A DNA stretch of 64,000 bases, from NCBI GenBank assembly GCA_965212135.1, contig OZ243044.1, forward strand, positions 2,068,206 through 2,132,205, written 5' to 3'. The notes under the pieces are model-generated. The model was given only the letters and a program-made list of their open reading frames with translations. It was not told the DNA's origin and made no database searches. Below, one piece after another: positions 32,764 through 42,400 of this stretch (within the stretch, counting starts at the first letter, position 1; each line of letters begins with the position of its first letter). Source of the DNA: Bin75 sp965212135. Its GTDB lineage: Bacteria; Nitrospirota; Nitrospiria; Nitrospirales; UBA8639. The position numbers were made by a program, and so were the translations under genes.

Positions 32764-34137
32764 ATGAAAGCCGGCAAAGCTCGCACGACGTTCGTCTGCC
32801 GGGACTGCGGGTTCCGGACGCCGCGCTGGGCGGGGCGGTGCCCGGATTGCGGACAATGGAATTCGCTGAACGAAGAACCCGTCGCGCGGCGCGGCGCCGA
32901 CGTCCGCGGCGCCGGCGAGGGGGAACCCGCGGTGCCGATCGGCGAAGTGGCCGTCACGCGGGACACCCGCCTGGCGACCGGGCTGGCCGAGTTTGACCGC
33001 GTACTGGGGGGCGGGGTCGTGCCTGGATCAATTGTGCTGGTCGGCGGCGACCCCGGCATTGGAAAAACCACCCTGCTGCTTCAGGTCCTGCACGGGCTGG
33101 AAGCGCGCACGCCGCCGGTGCTTTACGCCTCGGGCGAAGAATCCGCCCAGCAAATCAAAATGCGCGGGGAGCGTTTGGGCATGATCAGCCCCTCGCTGTA
33201 CGTCTTGGCGGAAACGTCCCTTGAAGCCTTGCTCAAGGTCGCGGAAACCCTTGGGCCGTCGGCCCTGGTCGTGGATTCCGTGCAGACGATCTATACCGAC
33301 CAGGCGGCCTCCGCCCCCGGCACGGTGAGCCAGGTGCAGGAGGTGGCGTGCCGGCTCATGCGGTACGCCAAGCACACGGGCGTGCCGGTGTTTGTCATCG
33401 GCCACGTGACCAAGGAGGGGACGATTGCCGGGCCAAGGCTGCTTGAGCATATCGTGGATACGGTCCTGTATTTTGAAGGCGACAAGAGTCACGCCTACCG
33501 CATTCTGCGGGCCGTGAAAAACCGGTTTGGGGCCAGCAATGAAATCGGCGTGTTTGAAATGAACGACACGGGCCTGCAGGAAGTGGACAACCCGTCCGAA
33601 CTGTTTCTGGCGGGACGGCCCGCCGAAAGCGCCGGGTCGGCCGTGGTGTCAAGCCTGGAAGGGAGCCGGCCGATTCTGGTGGAACTGCAAGCCCTGGTGT
33701 CCTCAACGGGATACGCGATGCCCAGGCGCATGGCGAACGGCGTGGACCTGAATCGCATGGCCCTCTTGCTCGCCGTGCTGGAAAAGCGGCTGGGCGTGCA
33801 GTTGTCCGGGCACGACGTGTACCTCAACGTGGTGGGCGGCCTCCGCATAGACGAACCCGCCATTGACGTGGGCATCGTGGCCGCCATCATATCCAGTTTC
33901 CGCGGTCACGCGCTTGACGGTCAAACGTGCTGGATCGGGGAAGTCGGGCTGGGCGGCGAAATTCGTCCCGTCAGTCAAGTGGACTTGAGAATTCGGGAAG
34001 CCGTGAAACTGGGCTTCCGCCGGTGCGTGCTGTCCCAGGGGAACGTGACCAAACAAACGGACGCCGCCGGCATTGAACTTCACGGGGTGCGGGAAGTGGG
34101 CGACGTGCTGGAGCAGGTGATGACGCCGGCCTCGTAG
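32764..34137 (+). CDS. radA: DNA repair protein RadA/Sms
   Basis: RecA-related ATPase that promotes branch migration during recombination. It is 457 residues, full length. The N-terminal zinc finger has CRDCGFRTPRWAGRCPDCGQ (CxxC twice). The ATPase core has the Walker A segment GGDPGIGKTTLLLQ, Walker B near LVVDSVQTIY, and the RadA-specific KNRFG loop. A Lon-like C-terminal domain follows (DVGIVAAIISSFRG, IGEVGLGGEIRPV). The gene starts 31 bases after the exported HAD-like gene and is followed closely by a lipoprotein gene. Confidence 0.97.
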   Translation: MKAGKARTTFVCRDCGFRTPRWAGRCPDCGQWNSLNEEPVARRGADVRGAGEGEPAVPIGEVAVTRDTRLATGLAEFDRVLGGGVVPGSIVLVGGDPGIGKTTLLLQVLHGLEARTPPVLYASGEESAQQIKMRGERLGMISPSLYVLAETSLEALLKVAETLGPSALVVDSVQTIYTDQAASAPGTVSQVQEVACRLMRYAKHTGVPVFVIGHVTKEGTIAGPRLLEHIVDTVLYFEGDKSHAYRILRAVKNRFGASNEIGVFEMNDTGLQEVDNPSELFLAGRPAESAGSAVVSSLEGSRPILVELQALVSSTGYAMPRRMANGVDLNRMALLLAVLEKRLGVQLSGHDVYLNVVGGLRIDEPAIDVGIVAAIISSFRGHALDGQTCWIGEVGLGGEIRPVSQVDLRIREAVKLGFRRCVLSQGNVTKQTDAAGIELHGVREVGDVLEQVMTPAS

Positions 34138-34156
34138 CCGCGCGGGAGGATGTGCC

Positions 34157-35020
34157 ATGAACCGTTGTCTGTGCCGCCGGTCGGACCCGTGCTTCGCGTG
34201 GCTTGTCGCGGGCGCGCTGCTTGTCGGGCTTGAAGCCTGCGCCGGCGTGACGTCGTTACCGCCGCCGCCGTCCGGCGCGTTGGAACGCCCGCTCACGTCC
34301 GACGAAGCGCTGGCGACGCTCCGCGCGCGCGAAGCGAATCTGGAAAGCGTCAAGGGGTTGTTTCGGGCCGACGTCCGCGGCGCGCGCGCGTCGTTTTCCG
34401 GGCACATTCGTGGGACGCTGCTCTACCGGCGGCCGCAATTCATTCACATTCAGGGATTTACGCGGTGGGGCGGACGGGTTTTTGACTTCCTGCTGCGCGG
34501 GCAATCGTACAGTCTGCGCGTGCCGGAACACCGGAACGCGGTGGTCGGGCACGTCGCGGATTTGAGCCGTCTCGGCGACCTGCGCCTGCCGATTCAATTA
34601 AGCATGCGCGCGGTGGAGATGCTGCTCGGCAAAGCGCCGTGGGCCTCGCGGTCTCCCGCCGTGCGGGTTGAAGAAGACGCCTACCGGTACACCGTCCCCC
34701 TGTCGGTCGCGGGCGGGCGGCGGCACGTGTGGGTGGACCGGTATTCGGCGCAAATCCGGGCCATTGAAGATCGCACGCCGGACGAAGAAACGCGGGTGGC
34801 GCTCACGGCGTCGGATTTTCGGCGCGTCCCGGACGGCGCGCGCGGCGGCGCGGACAATCTGATGCTGCCCTTTGTGGTCGAGATTGAAGACCGCGCGGCG
34901 TCGGGGTCGGTGGAATTGGCGTTCCTGGAACTGGCGGCCAACGTGCCGTTGTCCGAGCGGGCGGTTGACCGGCGCTCCGGTGCGGCGAGCCTGCCGCCTT
35001 CCGACGGGGCGGCGCGATGA
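34157..35020 (+). CDS. LolB/DUF4292-like lipoprotein
   Basis: 287 residues. A signal peptide with hydrophobic core and lipobox LEAC (Cys near residue 28) predicts an outer-membrane lipoprotein. The mature region (about 50-230) has the half-barrel pattern of LolA/LolB/DUF4292-type lipid-binding proteins: ANLESVKGLFRADVRG, then LYRRPQFIHIQGFTRWGGRV, and DRYSAQIRAIED. It may carry or chaperone lipoproteins or lipids across the periplasm; that is inferred from fold resemblance only. It overlaps the tsaB start by four bases (ATGA). Confidence 0.7.
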   Translation: MNRCLCRRSDPCFAWLVAGALLVGLEACAGVTSLPPPPSGALERPLTSDEALATLRAREANLESVKGLFRADVRGARASFSGHIRGTLLYRRPQFIHIQGFTRWGGRVFDFLLRGQSYSLRVPEHRNAVVGHVADLSRLGDLRLPIQLSMRAVEMLLGKAPWASRSPAVRVEEDAYRYTVPLSVAGGRRHVWVDRYSAQIRAIEDRTPDEETRVALTASDFRRVPDGARGGADNLMLPFVVEIEDRAASGSVELAFLELAANVPLSERAVDRRSGAASLPPSDGAAR

Positions 35021-35730
35021 AACTCCTGGCCGTTGACACCGCCACGCGATGCCGGAGCGTGGCCCTCATGGACGGGCCGGAGCTGGTGGCGCAGGACGTT
35101 CAAGAAGACTGTGCCTCGCATTCCGGTTCGCTGCTTCCCGCCGTTCACGCGCTGCTGCAATCCGCGTCCTGTCCGTTCTTGGCCGTTGAGGGGCTTGCCG
35201 TGTCCATCGGTCCCGGCTCGTTCACGGGTTTGCGCGCGGGCCTTGCGACCATGATAGGATTCAGGCTCGTCACGGGCCTGCCCCTGGCGGCCGTGCCGAC
35301 GTTGGAGGCGATGGCCTGGCGTTACCGGCCCGGCGGCTGCTCCGCGTCGCCGCTCCTGTGTCCCATGCTGACGGCCGGCGCCGGCGCCGTGTATTGGGCG
35401 CGGTTCCAGTGGCGGGACGGGCGGCTGGTTCGCTTGACGGAAGATCGGGTGGGGGCGGTGCAAGCCGTGATTGACGCGATTCGCCAACCGACGATGCTGT
35501 GGGGAGAAGGCTGGCGCCGTCATCGGACCGTGTTCGCGGAAGCCCTGGGAGCGCGCGCGCTGTGCGAACAATCGGAGGCCCCGCACGCGGCCGCCCGTGA
35601 AGTCGGCCTGGCCGGCGCGGAAGCGCTGCGGACCGGCCGGATCGCCGGCCCGAAGGTCTCGCCGCATTATGTCCAGCCGTCGGAGGCGGAAAGGCTCCGG
35701 GACCGCGCACCACTGCGCGTGTCACCCTGA
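35017..35730 (+). CDS. tsaB: tRNA threonylcarbamoyladenosine biosynthesis protein TsaB
   Basis: Kae1/YgjD-like partner that activates TsaD for t6A37 modification of ANN-decoding tRNAs. The ASKHA-fold N-terminus is MKLLAVDTATRCRSVALMDG. The family signature SIGPGSFTGLRAGLATMIGF is near residue 70. At 237 residues it is normal. It overlaps the lipoprotein gene by four bases and lies ten bases before the rimI-like gene, a common bacterial tsaB-rimI pairing. tsaD and tsaE are not in the window. Confidence 0.95.
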   Translation: MKLLAVDTATRCRSVALMDGPELVAQDVQEDCASHSGSLLPAVHALLQSASCPFLAVEGLAVSIGPGSFTGLRAGLATMIGFRLVTGLPLAAVPTLEAMAWRYRPGGCSASPLLCPMLTAGAGAVYWARFQWRDGRLVRLTEDRVGAVQAVIDAIRQPTMLWGEGWRRHRTVFAEALGARALCEQSEAPHAAAREVGLAGAEALRTGRIAGPKVSPHYVQPSEAERLRDRAPLRVSP

Positions 35731-35740
35731 CGGCGGCGCG

Positions 35741-36256
35741 ATGCGATCCCGACCGTCGTCCGGCATGGCCTGTCTCGTGGAGTCGCTGGGCCTCCGCGAC
35801 GTGGACGACGTGCTGGCCATTGAACGCGCGGCGTTTGCAACGCCGTGGACGCGGGCGATGTTTGAAGCGGAGTTGCTCCGCAATCCATTCTGCCGTCTGC
35901 GCGGCGCGCGGCGTGAACGCGGCGGGGCGCGGGACGCGGAGTTGATCGGGTACGTCTGTTACTGGGTGGTCTTTGACGAAGTGCGGCTGATGAACGTGGC
36001 GGTGCGGCCGGAGCATCGCCGCCGCCGCGTGGCGAGCCGTTTGGTTCGGCACGCGCTGCGGGACGGGCGCGACCATGGCGCCGCGCGGGCCTTCCTGGAA
36101 GTGCGTGAGGGCAACGCCGGGGCATGCGCGCTGTATCGCGCCATGGGCTTTGCCGAGTATGGCCGCCGCCGGTCATACTATGCGAATCCCCAGGAGGATG
36201 CTATTCTGATGCGGCTCAAGGACCCGGACGCGGAGACCGTCTCCGGGGAATCGTGA
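35741..36256 (+). CDS. rimI: RimI-like N-acetyltransferase
   Basis: 171-residue GNAT acyltransferase. The family motif is present: VDDVLAIERAAFATPWTRAMF at the N-terminus, LMNVAVRPEHRRRRVASRLV (acetyl-CoA loop, here RRRRVA for the usual R/QxxGxG/A), and FLEVREGNAGACALYRAMGF. RimI acetylates the N-terminus of ribosomal protein S18 in E. coli; the substrate here is not known. The loop has Arg where most members have Gly, a mild deviation. Position next to tsaB supports the assignment. Confidence 0.85.
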   Translation: MRSRPSSGMACLVESLGLRDVDDVLAIERAAFATPWTRAMFEAELLRNPFCRLRGARRERGGARDAELIGYVCYWVVFDEVRLMNVAVRPEHRRRRVASRLVRHALRDGRDHGAARAFLEVREGNAGACALYRAMGFAEYGRRRSYYANPQEDAILMRLKDPDAETVSGES

Positions 36257-36284
36257 CGATGGTTCCGACGAAAGGAGAATCCTC

Positions 36285-36536
36285 ATGCCGACCGATGAGC
36301 AAATCGCCGAGCGTCTCCGAAACACGACCCCCGATTTTTGCGCGCTTGAAGACAGGCATCACCGGCTGGACGCCGAACTTCGGACGTTGCTGGCGCACCC
36401 GATGTTGACGCCCGGGGAAGAGTTGCTGAAAAAACGGCTGCAGAAAGAAAAGCTGGGCGTCAAAGACCGCATGGCGAAATTCATTCACGACTGCCGGATG
36501 GCCGGGGAGACGCGGCCCGGCGCCTCGGCGCCGTAA
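36285..36536 (+). CDS. DUF465 (YdcH-like) family protein
   Basis: 83-residue helical cytoplasmic protein with AAAGGAG before its ATG. The segment FCALEDRHHRLDAELRTLLA followed by LLKKRLQKEKLGVKDRMAKFI fits the DUF465 pattern, where a short helix pair carries (H)xxLDxxIxxLxxxx and LKKxKLxLKDxI. The function of the family is unknown. It lies between rimI and tatC on the same strand. Confidence 0.85.
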   Translation: MPTDEQIAERLRNTTPDFCALEDRHHRLDAELRTLLAHPMLTPGEELLKKRLQKEKLGVKDRMAKFIHDCRMAGETRPGASAP

Positions 36537-36580
36537 CGCGGCCGGCGACGGCGGATTGCCCGATTCCACGACGAGACTCC

Positions 36581-37381
36581 ATGGCCGCGTTCGCAGCGCC
36601 CTTTGCCCGTCATATCCGCGACGTGAAGCGCCGGTTGCTGATCGTCGGCGCGACGCTGCTGGCGGCGTTCGTCGCGATGTTTGCCGTTTCCGCCGACCTG
36701 ATTGAATGGTTCAAGCGGCCCCTTGCGGACGACCTGCTGTTTTACGGCCCGGCCGAAGCCCTGTTCGCGTCCATCAAAATTTCTTTTCTGGCGGCGGTCG
36801 TGGCCAGCCTGCCGGTCATGCTGCATCAGTTCTGGCAATTTGTGCGGCCGGCCCTGCTGCCCGGAGAGCAGAAACAGGCCATTCCGTTCTTTCTGCTCGC
36901 CACCGGATTTTTTGCGCTGGGGCTGGTGTTCTGCAACGTCGTCATCCTGCCGCTGGTGATTGACTTTTTCGTGTCCTTTGGCCTGGAGCGTGAACTCAAG
37001 CCCGAACTGGCCGTGGGAACCTACGTGGATTTCAACGTCAAGTTTCTGCTGGCGTTCGGGTTTGCGTTTGAAATTCCGCTGGTGCTCTCCCTGCTGGCGC
37101 GGGCCGGTCTTGTCTCGTTCGAGCAACTGGCGCGCCGGCGGCGGCACGCGGCGATGGCGGCGCTGATCGTGTCGGCGGTGATGACGCCCGACGCCACCCT
37201 GTTCACGATGCTCCTGATGGCCGTCCCGATCATCATCCTGTACGAAATCGGCGTGTGGGGCGCCGGCATGTTCGGGCGCAAGCGGGCCGCCCCCGAAGCG
37301 GGAGAAGACAACCATGAAGATGACGCGCACGCGCCCCCGCCGGACGGCGCCGGGGATCACCATGCGTCGGACCGGGCGTAA
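36581..37381 (+). CDS. tatC: Sec-independent protein translocase subunit TatC
   Basis: Receptor for twin-arginine signal peptides in the inner membrane. It is 266 residues with six predicted helices. The N-terminal amphipathic segment reads HIRDVKRRL where HLxELRxRL is usual, so the conserved Glu is Asp. The first cytoplasmic loop FVRPALLPGEQKQAIPF keeps the key Glu of the signal-peptide site. VKFLLAFGFAFEIPLVL and VMTPDATLFTMLLMAVPI are typical. The C-terminus has a charged His/Asp-rich tail. No tatA is visible nearby. Confidence 0.94.
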   Translation: MAAFAAPFARHIRDVKRRLLIVGATLLAAFVAMFAVSADLIEWFKRPLADDLLFYGPAEALFASIKISFLAAVVASLPVMLHQFWQFVRPALLPGEQKQAIPFFLLATGFFALGLVFCNVVILPLVIDFFVSFGLERELKPELAVGTYVDFNVKFLLAFGFAFEIPLVLSLLARAGLVSFEQLARRRRHAAMAALIVSAVMTPDATLFTMLLMAVPIIILYEIGVWGAGMFGRKRAAPEAGEDNHEDDAHAPPPDGAGDHHASDRA

Positions 37382-37401
37382 CGTGTTCGGGCGCAAGCGG
37401 G
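37269..37401 (+). repeat. 18-bp direct repeat flanking the tatC 3' end
   Basis: The sequence TGTTCGGGCGCAAGCGGG occurs at 37269-37286, inside tatC (encoding FGRKR), and again at 37384-37401, just after the tatC stop and before the beta-propeller start. The copies are identical and 115 bases apart. They look like the scar of a local duplication. Confidence 0.6.
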
Positions 37402-37410
37402 GAGCCGGCC

Positions 37411-38448
37411 ATGCGTAACGTGCCGGGCCGGCTTCTGGCGGTCGCGCTTCTCGCCTGTGCGTGGGGAGGCGTCCGGGCCGGCGACGCAAGCGGGGAGTCC
37501 GCCCCGCGTGAACGCCCCGCCGTGCCGCCGAGCATTCAAGCGCTGGCGATGACCGGCGACGGGACGCTCTATGCCGGCTCGTTTGGGTTCGGAGCCTTTG
37601 TGAGTCACGACCGGGGCGGGACGTGGGAAGCCGTCAACGACGGGTTGGGCGACCGGTTCATTCTCTGTCTCACCGCGGATCGTCGGGGAACGGTGTACGC
37701 CGGCACCGTGCGGGGCGGCGTGTTTCGCACCGAGAAAAACGGAACAACGTGGGAGCCGATAAAAGCCGGATTGCGAAACGTGGAAGTCAAATCCCTGCTG
37801 GCGCGCGGCGGGAGCCTGTACGCGGGGACGGGAGCGGGCGTGTACCAATGGGACGCCGCCGCGCGTCAATGGGGCGTGGTGGCGGCGGGGCTGGAGCAGA
37901 CCCTGGTGCCGAGCCTGGCGTTCACCGACCGGCAATTATTTGCCGGCACCGCGGGCAAAGGATTATACCGCATCAGCCCCGCCGCCGGCGCCGCCGCCCG
38001 GTGGGAACCGGTGGGGCGCCCGCTCGTGGACCCCAAAGAAGGGTTGCCACAGACGTACATTCGCGTGACGGTCGCCGGCCCGAACCGGGACCTGTACGCG
38101 GGCACGTTTGACGGCGGACTGTACCGCAGTCGGGACGCGGGGAACACGTGGCGTCCGTTTGGCCGCGCGCTGCCGAATGATTCAATCCGCGGCATCGTGG
38201 TCACGGAAACGGCGCTTTACGCGGCCACGGGCCGGGGGATTTTCAAACGGCCCGTTCGGCGGACAGAATGGGTGGCGGCGAACAACGGCTTGACGGAATT
38301 ATCCGTGCAAACGCTGATCGGTTCGTCGCGGGGCGACCTGTACGCCGGCACCAGCGCGGGCGCCTTTCGCAGTCAGGACGCGGGCGAACATTGGGTGAAT
38401 ATTGGCGAAACGCTGGGCCGGTATCGGACGAGACCCCGGCCCTATTGA
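37411..38448 (+). CDS. Exported BNR/Vps10-like beta-propeller protein
   Basis: 345 residues with a signal peptide (MRNVPGRLLAVALLACAWGG and onward, cleavage after VRAG or nearby). The mature protein is built of about seven repeats of roughly 40 residues with the pattern DGTLYAGS...VSHDRGGTWEAVNDGL, RGTVYAGT...TEKNGTTWEPIKAGL and RDLYAGTFDGGLYRSRDAGN. These are Asp-box-like propeller blades. The partner or ligand is unknown. It is followed 14 bases later by a cyclophilin gene. Repeats are regular and complete. Confidence 0.82.
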   Translation: MRNVPGRLLAVALLACAWGGVRAGDASGESAPRERPAVPPSIQALAMTGDGTLYAGSFGFGAFVSHDRGGTWEAVNDGLGDRFILCLTADRRGTVYAGTVRGGVFRTEKNGTTWEPIKAGLRNVEVKSLLARGGSLYAGTGAGVYQWDAAARQWGVVAAGLEQTLVPSLAFTDRQLFAGTAGKGLYRISPAAGAAARWEPVGRPLVDPKEGLPQTYIRVTVAGPNRDLYAGTFDGGLYRSRDAGNTWRPFGRALPNDSIRGIVVTETALYAATGRGIFKRPVRRTEWVAANNGLTELSVQTLIGSSRGDLYAGTSAGAFRSQDAGEHWVNIGETLGRYRTRPRPY

Positions 38449-38462
38449 AGAAAGGAGACGGC

Positions 38463-38987
38463 ATGTCGGACAAACCAGACAAACCGACGGTCACCGCGGA
38501 AACCAGGGCCGCCATTGCGGTGGCGTCCGGCGGCGAATCCTGGGGCGCCATCGTTGTGCGATTGTATCAGGACCTGGCGCCCAACCACGCCGTGAATTTT
38601 TGCACACTGGCGGCGGAACGGTTTTACGACGGGACCGCGTTTCATCGCGTCATCCCCGGTTTTATGATACAGGGCGGCGACCCGAACAGCCGGGGAGCGG
38701 ATCGCGCCGCGCATGGAACGGGCGGCCCCGGCTATCGCGTGAAAGCGGAATTCAACCGCGCGCCGCACAAGCGCGGCGTGCTCTCCATGGCCCGCTCGGA
38801 CGATCCCGACAGCGCGGGATCCCAGTTTTTTATTTGTGTGGCGGACGCGCTGTTTCTGGACGGGCAGTACACGGCCTTCGGAGAAGTGGTCGGCGGGATG
38901 GACGTCGTGGATCGCGTGGTCGCCGTCCGGCGCGACGCTCGCGACAATCCGCTTGACGCCGTCACCATGACCGTGACGCTGGCGTGA
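38463..38987 (+). CDS. Cyclophilin-type peptidyl-prolyl cis-trans isomerase
   Basis: 174 residues, with AAAGGAG before the ATG at 38463. The cyclophilin catalytic set is visible: the active-site Arg and Phe in FHRVIPGFMIQGGDP, the RGVLSMAR segment, SAGSQFFI, and LDGQYTAFGEVVGGMDVVD. There is no signal peptide, so it is probably cytoplasmic. It probably assists protein folding. It shares a transcription unit with the beta-propeller gene. Confidence 0.95.
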   Translation: MSDKPDKPTVTAETRAAIAVASGGESWGAIVVRLYQDLAPNHAVNFCTLAAERFYDGTAFHRVIPGFMIQGGDPNSRGADRAAHGTGGPGYRVKAEFNRAPHKRGVLSMARSDDPDSAGSQFFICVADALFLDGQYTAFGEVVGGMDVVDRVVAVRRDARDNPLDAVTMTVTLA

Positions 38988-39435
38988 CAGGCGGGCGAAG
39001 ACGGCGAGGGCGGGCCGTGACCATGCCCGTCCCGCGCGGCTCCGACGAGCAACAACACAGCGGGATGCGGGCCGCAAGCCGGTCGTTCCTGTCTTGACGG
39101 CATGGCATATGTGGAGTAGCCTTCCATCCGGTCTGTTGCCAATGTGCAAGATAGTTCAAGGAGTTAAGATTATTCGCTGCCCCGCCCCAGTTTTTGTGAT
39201 TTTTTATGATTTTGACACGCTTGCAAAGAGCTGCATTTGACGGTTCGGTTCCCGTTGTTTCCTCTTTCTCGCAAGGGACAAGCGAGCAACTCCGGCCATG
39301 AACCGCACTGCCGCACATCCGTCCATCCCTGAAAACAACGACGGCTTGTCATTCCCGCGAAGGCGGGAATCCGGCGTTCAACCGGCGGCGCCGGCGGCTA
39401 ACCTGTCCGGCCACGCCGGACGTTTGTTCAGGGGG
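38988..39435. other. Intergenic/leader region upstream of the giant adhesin gene
   Basis: About 450 bases without a convincing gene. An AT-rich part (about 39150-39250) contains TAAGAT, TATGAT and TTGACA (39212-39217) elements, but no pair with proper spacing, so a promoter is likely but not placed. A perfect hairpin repeat is at 39351-39370. The adhesin frame is open back to 39211 and offers an ATG at 39298, which would translate the hairpin repeat; the ATG at 39436 is preferred. Confidence 0.55.
39351..39370. repeat. Palindromic intergenic repeat (8-bp stem)
   Basis: ATTCCCGC and GCGGGAAT flank a GAAG loop, a perfect hairpin followed by CCGGCGTTCAACCGGCGG. It is of the dispersed palindromic type common between genes. 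A decayed copy lies at 15553-15580 after the smaller adhesin gene, and a possible partial one near 12627 before it. Confidence 0.75.
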
Positions 39436-42400
39436 ATGGGTCGTCTCGTCCCTGGTGTTCACCGGGCATCCGCTCTGGTCGCGCTGGTGCTCCTCGTTCT
39501 CACTTGCTTTCCTGCGGGGGAGGCTTGGGGGCAGTTGCGGACTATTATTTTCACACTTGGGAGCAGCGACATGGACGGCAGGGTCGTGGCGCCGGGTGAA
39601 AGGGTTAACTTCGTTGTGCGGGGCGGGGCGGGCGGTCCGGTTACCGACAGTGTCGCGTGGCAGTTGGAGGCGCTCTCTACCTCGCCTGCAGAGGCGGCGC
39701 TTCCTCTCAGCGCGTTCGGTGCTATTGATGATGTGAACGCGGTGTCACCCGTCTTTACGGCGGCGACTGTCATCGGCCGCCAGACGACTATAACAGTAAC
39801 CGCCGGCGACGGCAGAAGCAGAAGCCTTACGATAACCGTACAAATGCCACCCGCCGACTCCGGCGCTCCGAGTTTCGTTCCCGGCGAGGTCGACCCCATC
39901 GTCCACACTTTTGTCCGCGGCTCCTTCGTCAACCTGACCCTGCCGGCGGCCACCGGCGGTGATGGCGGGCGGTACTATTCCCTGATTCACCTCGGCGGTT
40001 CAACCCTGGCCGGACTGGGGCTGTTCTTCAACGCCGACGCCGACGCCCGCACGCTTAGCGGCACCATCAGCGGCAACGCCGCGTTACAAACCAGCGATTT
40101 CATCTACCGCGTGAATGACCTGGACGCCAACACCGGCGCCGGCGACCGCGACCAGTTGACGCTGGGTATCGTCATCGTTGCCGCCGGTGACGGCGTTGAC
40201 CCCGATGCCGGGCAGTTGCGGTCTTTTACCTTCAGAGTTAGCACTTTCCGAGTCACCACCGTGGCGCCGGGTGAAAGGATCCGGGTTACCGTGCTGGCAA
40301 GGGACGGCACTCCGTCGCTCACCGACGACTTGGTCAGGTGGGATGCCATACCACTCGCGAAGACAGCGCAAGATGATCTCAACGCGTTCGGCAGTTTTGA
40401 TAACAGGTTCGGGGTGTCAACCATCTTTACGGCGTCTGATGTCGTTGGCCGCTCGACGGTGGTACAGCCGAGGGTGCATGAAGGTGGATTCCATAATGGC
40501 GTCCGCACATTCAATATATTAGGCTTCACGGAGATCGTCGTACGCGCGCCACCCGACACCACCGCCCCGGGTTTCGCCGATGGCGAGAGCGACCCCGTGG
40601 TGCGCCCCTTCAACCGCGGCGACTCCGTCAACCTGGTCCTGCCGGCGGCCGGCGGCGGTGATGGCGGGCGGCGCTACACCCTGATTCACCGCAACGGCCC
40701 AACCCTGGCCGAACTGGGGCTGCGCTTTGACGGCGCCGCCGACCGCCGCACGCTTAGCGGCATGATCGACGCCGCCGCCCCGTTGCAAACCAGCGAGTTC
40801 ACCTACCGCGTGGATGACCTGGACGCCAACACCGGCGCCGGCGACCAGGACGAGTTGACGCTGCGCATTATCGTTAACGAAGGTTTCGGCAGTAACGCCA
40901 TCCCCGCGCAAACCTACGTTGCCGGGACCGCCATCCGCGTGATCCTGCCCACCATCGCCGGCGGCGTGGGCTTCATCACCTACGCCATCAACCCGACCCC
41001 GCCGCTGCCCGCCGGCCTGACCTTCACCGCCGCCACGCGCGTCTTGAGCGGCACCCCGGCCACCGCGCAGGATGAAGCGACCTATACCTACACCGCCACC
41101 GACAGCAACCCAGACGGCGCGGTTACCGTGGAACTGCCCTTCACCATCGCCGTGACTTTTCCACCGCCCGACCTGCGCGCGACCTCCGCCGTTTTTGCCG
41201 GCGGCGTGCCCGGCATCGTGGAGTTCCCGGGGGGCACCGCCGTCAGCGGGTTCCGCTTAACGCCGGCTCAATCGGGTCTGACGCTGAATGTCGGGGTGTC
41301 GAATTCGGTGGCGGTGGCGCCGGATTCAGTGATTCAGGTGTATCGCGTTCCGAATGTCCGCAGTGCGGGTAGCCCGCCGACCGGGTTCGTGCCCACGTGT
41401 GGCGCCAACCGCACCCTGTGCCGGGCGGGTCCGTCCCGAAGCGTCGGCGCGTTTGCGGTGGACGGCGCCACGCCCCAGGTCTCCGGCGCGTTCACCGGAC
41501 CCGCCGAGGCGGGCCTGTATCATTATTTCGCCTGCTTCACCGATGCCGCCGAGCTTCCCGGCACCCTGGCCGATAATTGCACCCCCTCCATACGCGCGAG
41601 GGTGGCGGCGGCGGGGAGTGAAACCATCAGGGTTACGCCACGCGCTCCTTTTCCTCCTCCCTTGTCGATCGCGGATGCGGGCACGCGGGTTACTTGGCGG
41701 TACGAAATCCGAAATGTGGGGAGTGAGGCTTTTGCATTCCCGGGGGGGACAAGGGTACGAGTGTATTCAAGGCTTGAAGGCACTCCTCTGTTGCCCCTCG
41801 GTCGTGCTGCCAGCATAGCAACGCTTACGAATATTACGCTCGTACAACCGGGCGCCGCTTTCAATCTTGCATCCAACGCCGGCGCAGGCCATGGCTTCAT
41901 CACTCCGGCGGCGCCGGGTAGCTATGAGGTGTATGTATGTATCTCCGCCGTGGACGACTCCGGCATCGGCTTCTGCTCGCCGCCGGGCACAGTGGTGGTG
42001 AATGCGGTGATCGTCGATGATGTTGACCTGACCTTCAGGACGAGTTCGCTCACTGTTACGACTGAACCCGACCCCCTCCTGCTCGGAGCCGCAGGGACGA
42101 TCACGCTGTCCGTTGTGCCGCGCAATGCCGGGACGGCGGCCCTGCCATCGGGCGTGGCGACGCAAGCGACCATTACCTATTACCGGAATAGTACCGGCGA
42201 CAACGAAATCACCGCCGACGACACGGTCATCGGCACGGCGTCTGTTATTAGCGGCGGGATTGCCGCAACGAGCGATGCCTCGGCGCAAGACAGCGGCGCC
42301 ATCACGCTGGCGGCGGCGGACGTGGCGGCGGGCTTTGTTGTCGGCGCGTGCATCTCTTCGTTTGCAGAGACTGTTCCCATGAGGAACAATAACTGCGTGT

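Noticed and set aside
39298..39435. Upstream in-frame ATG at 39298 as the start of the giant adhesin
   Set aside because: It would translate the palindromic intergenic repeat (LSFPRRRES-type residues) and lacks a ribosome binding site. The ATG at 39436 gives a normal signal peptide. However, its own ribosome binding site is weak, so this is not fully settled.
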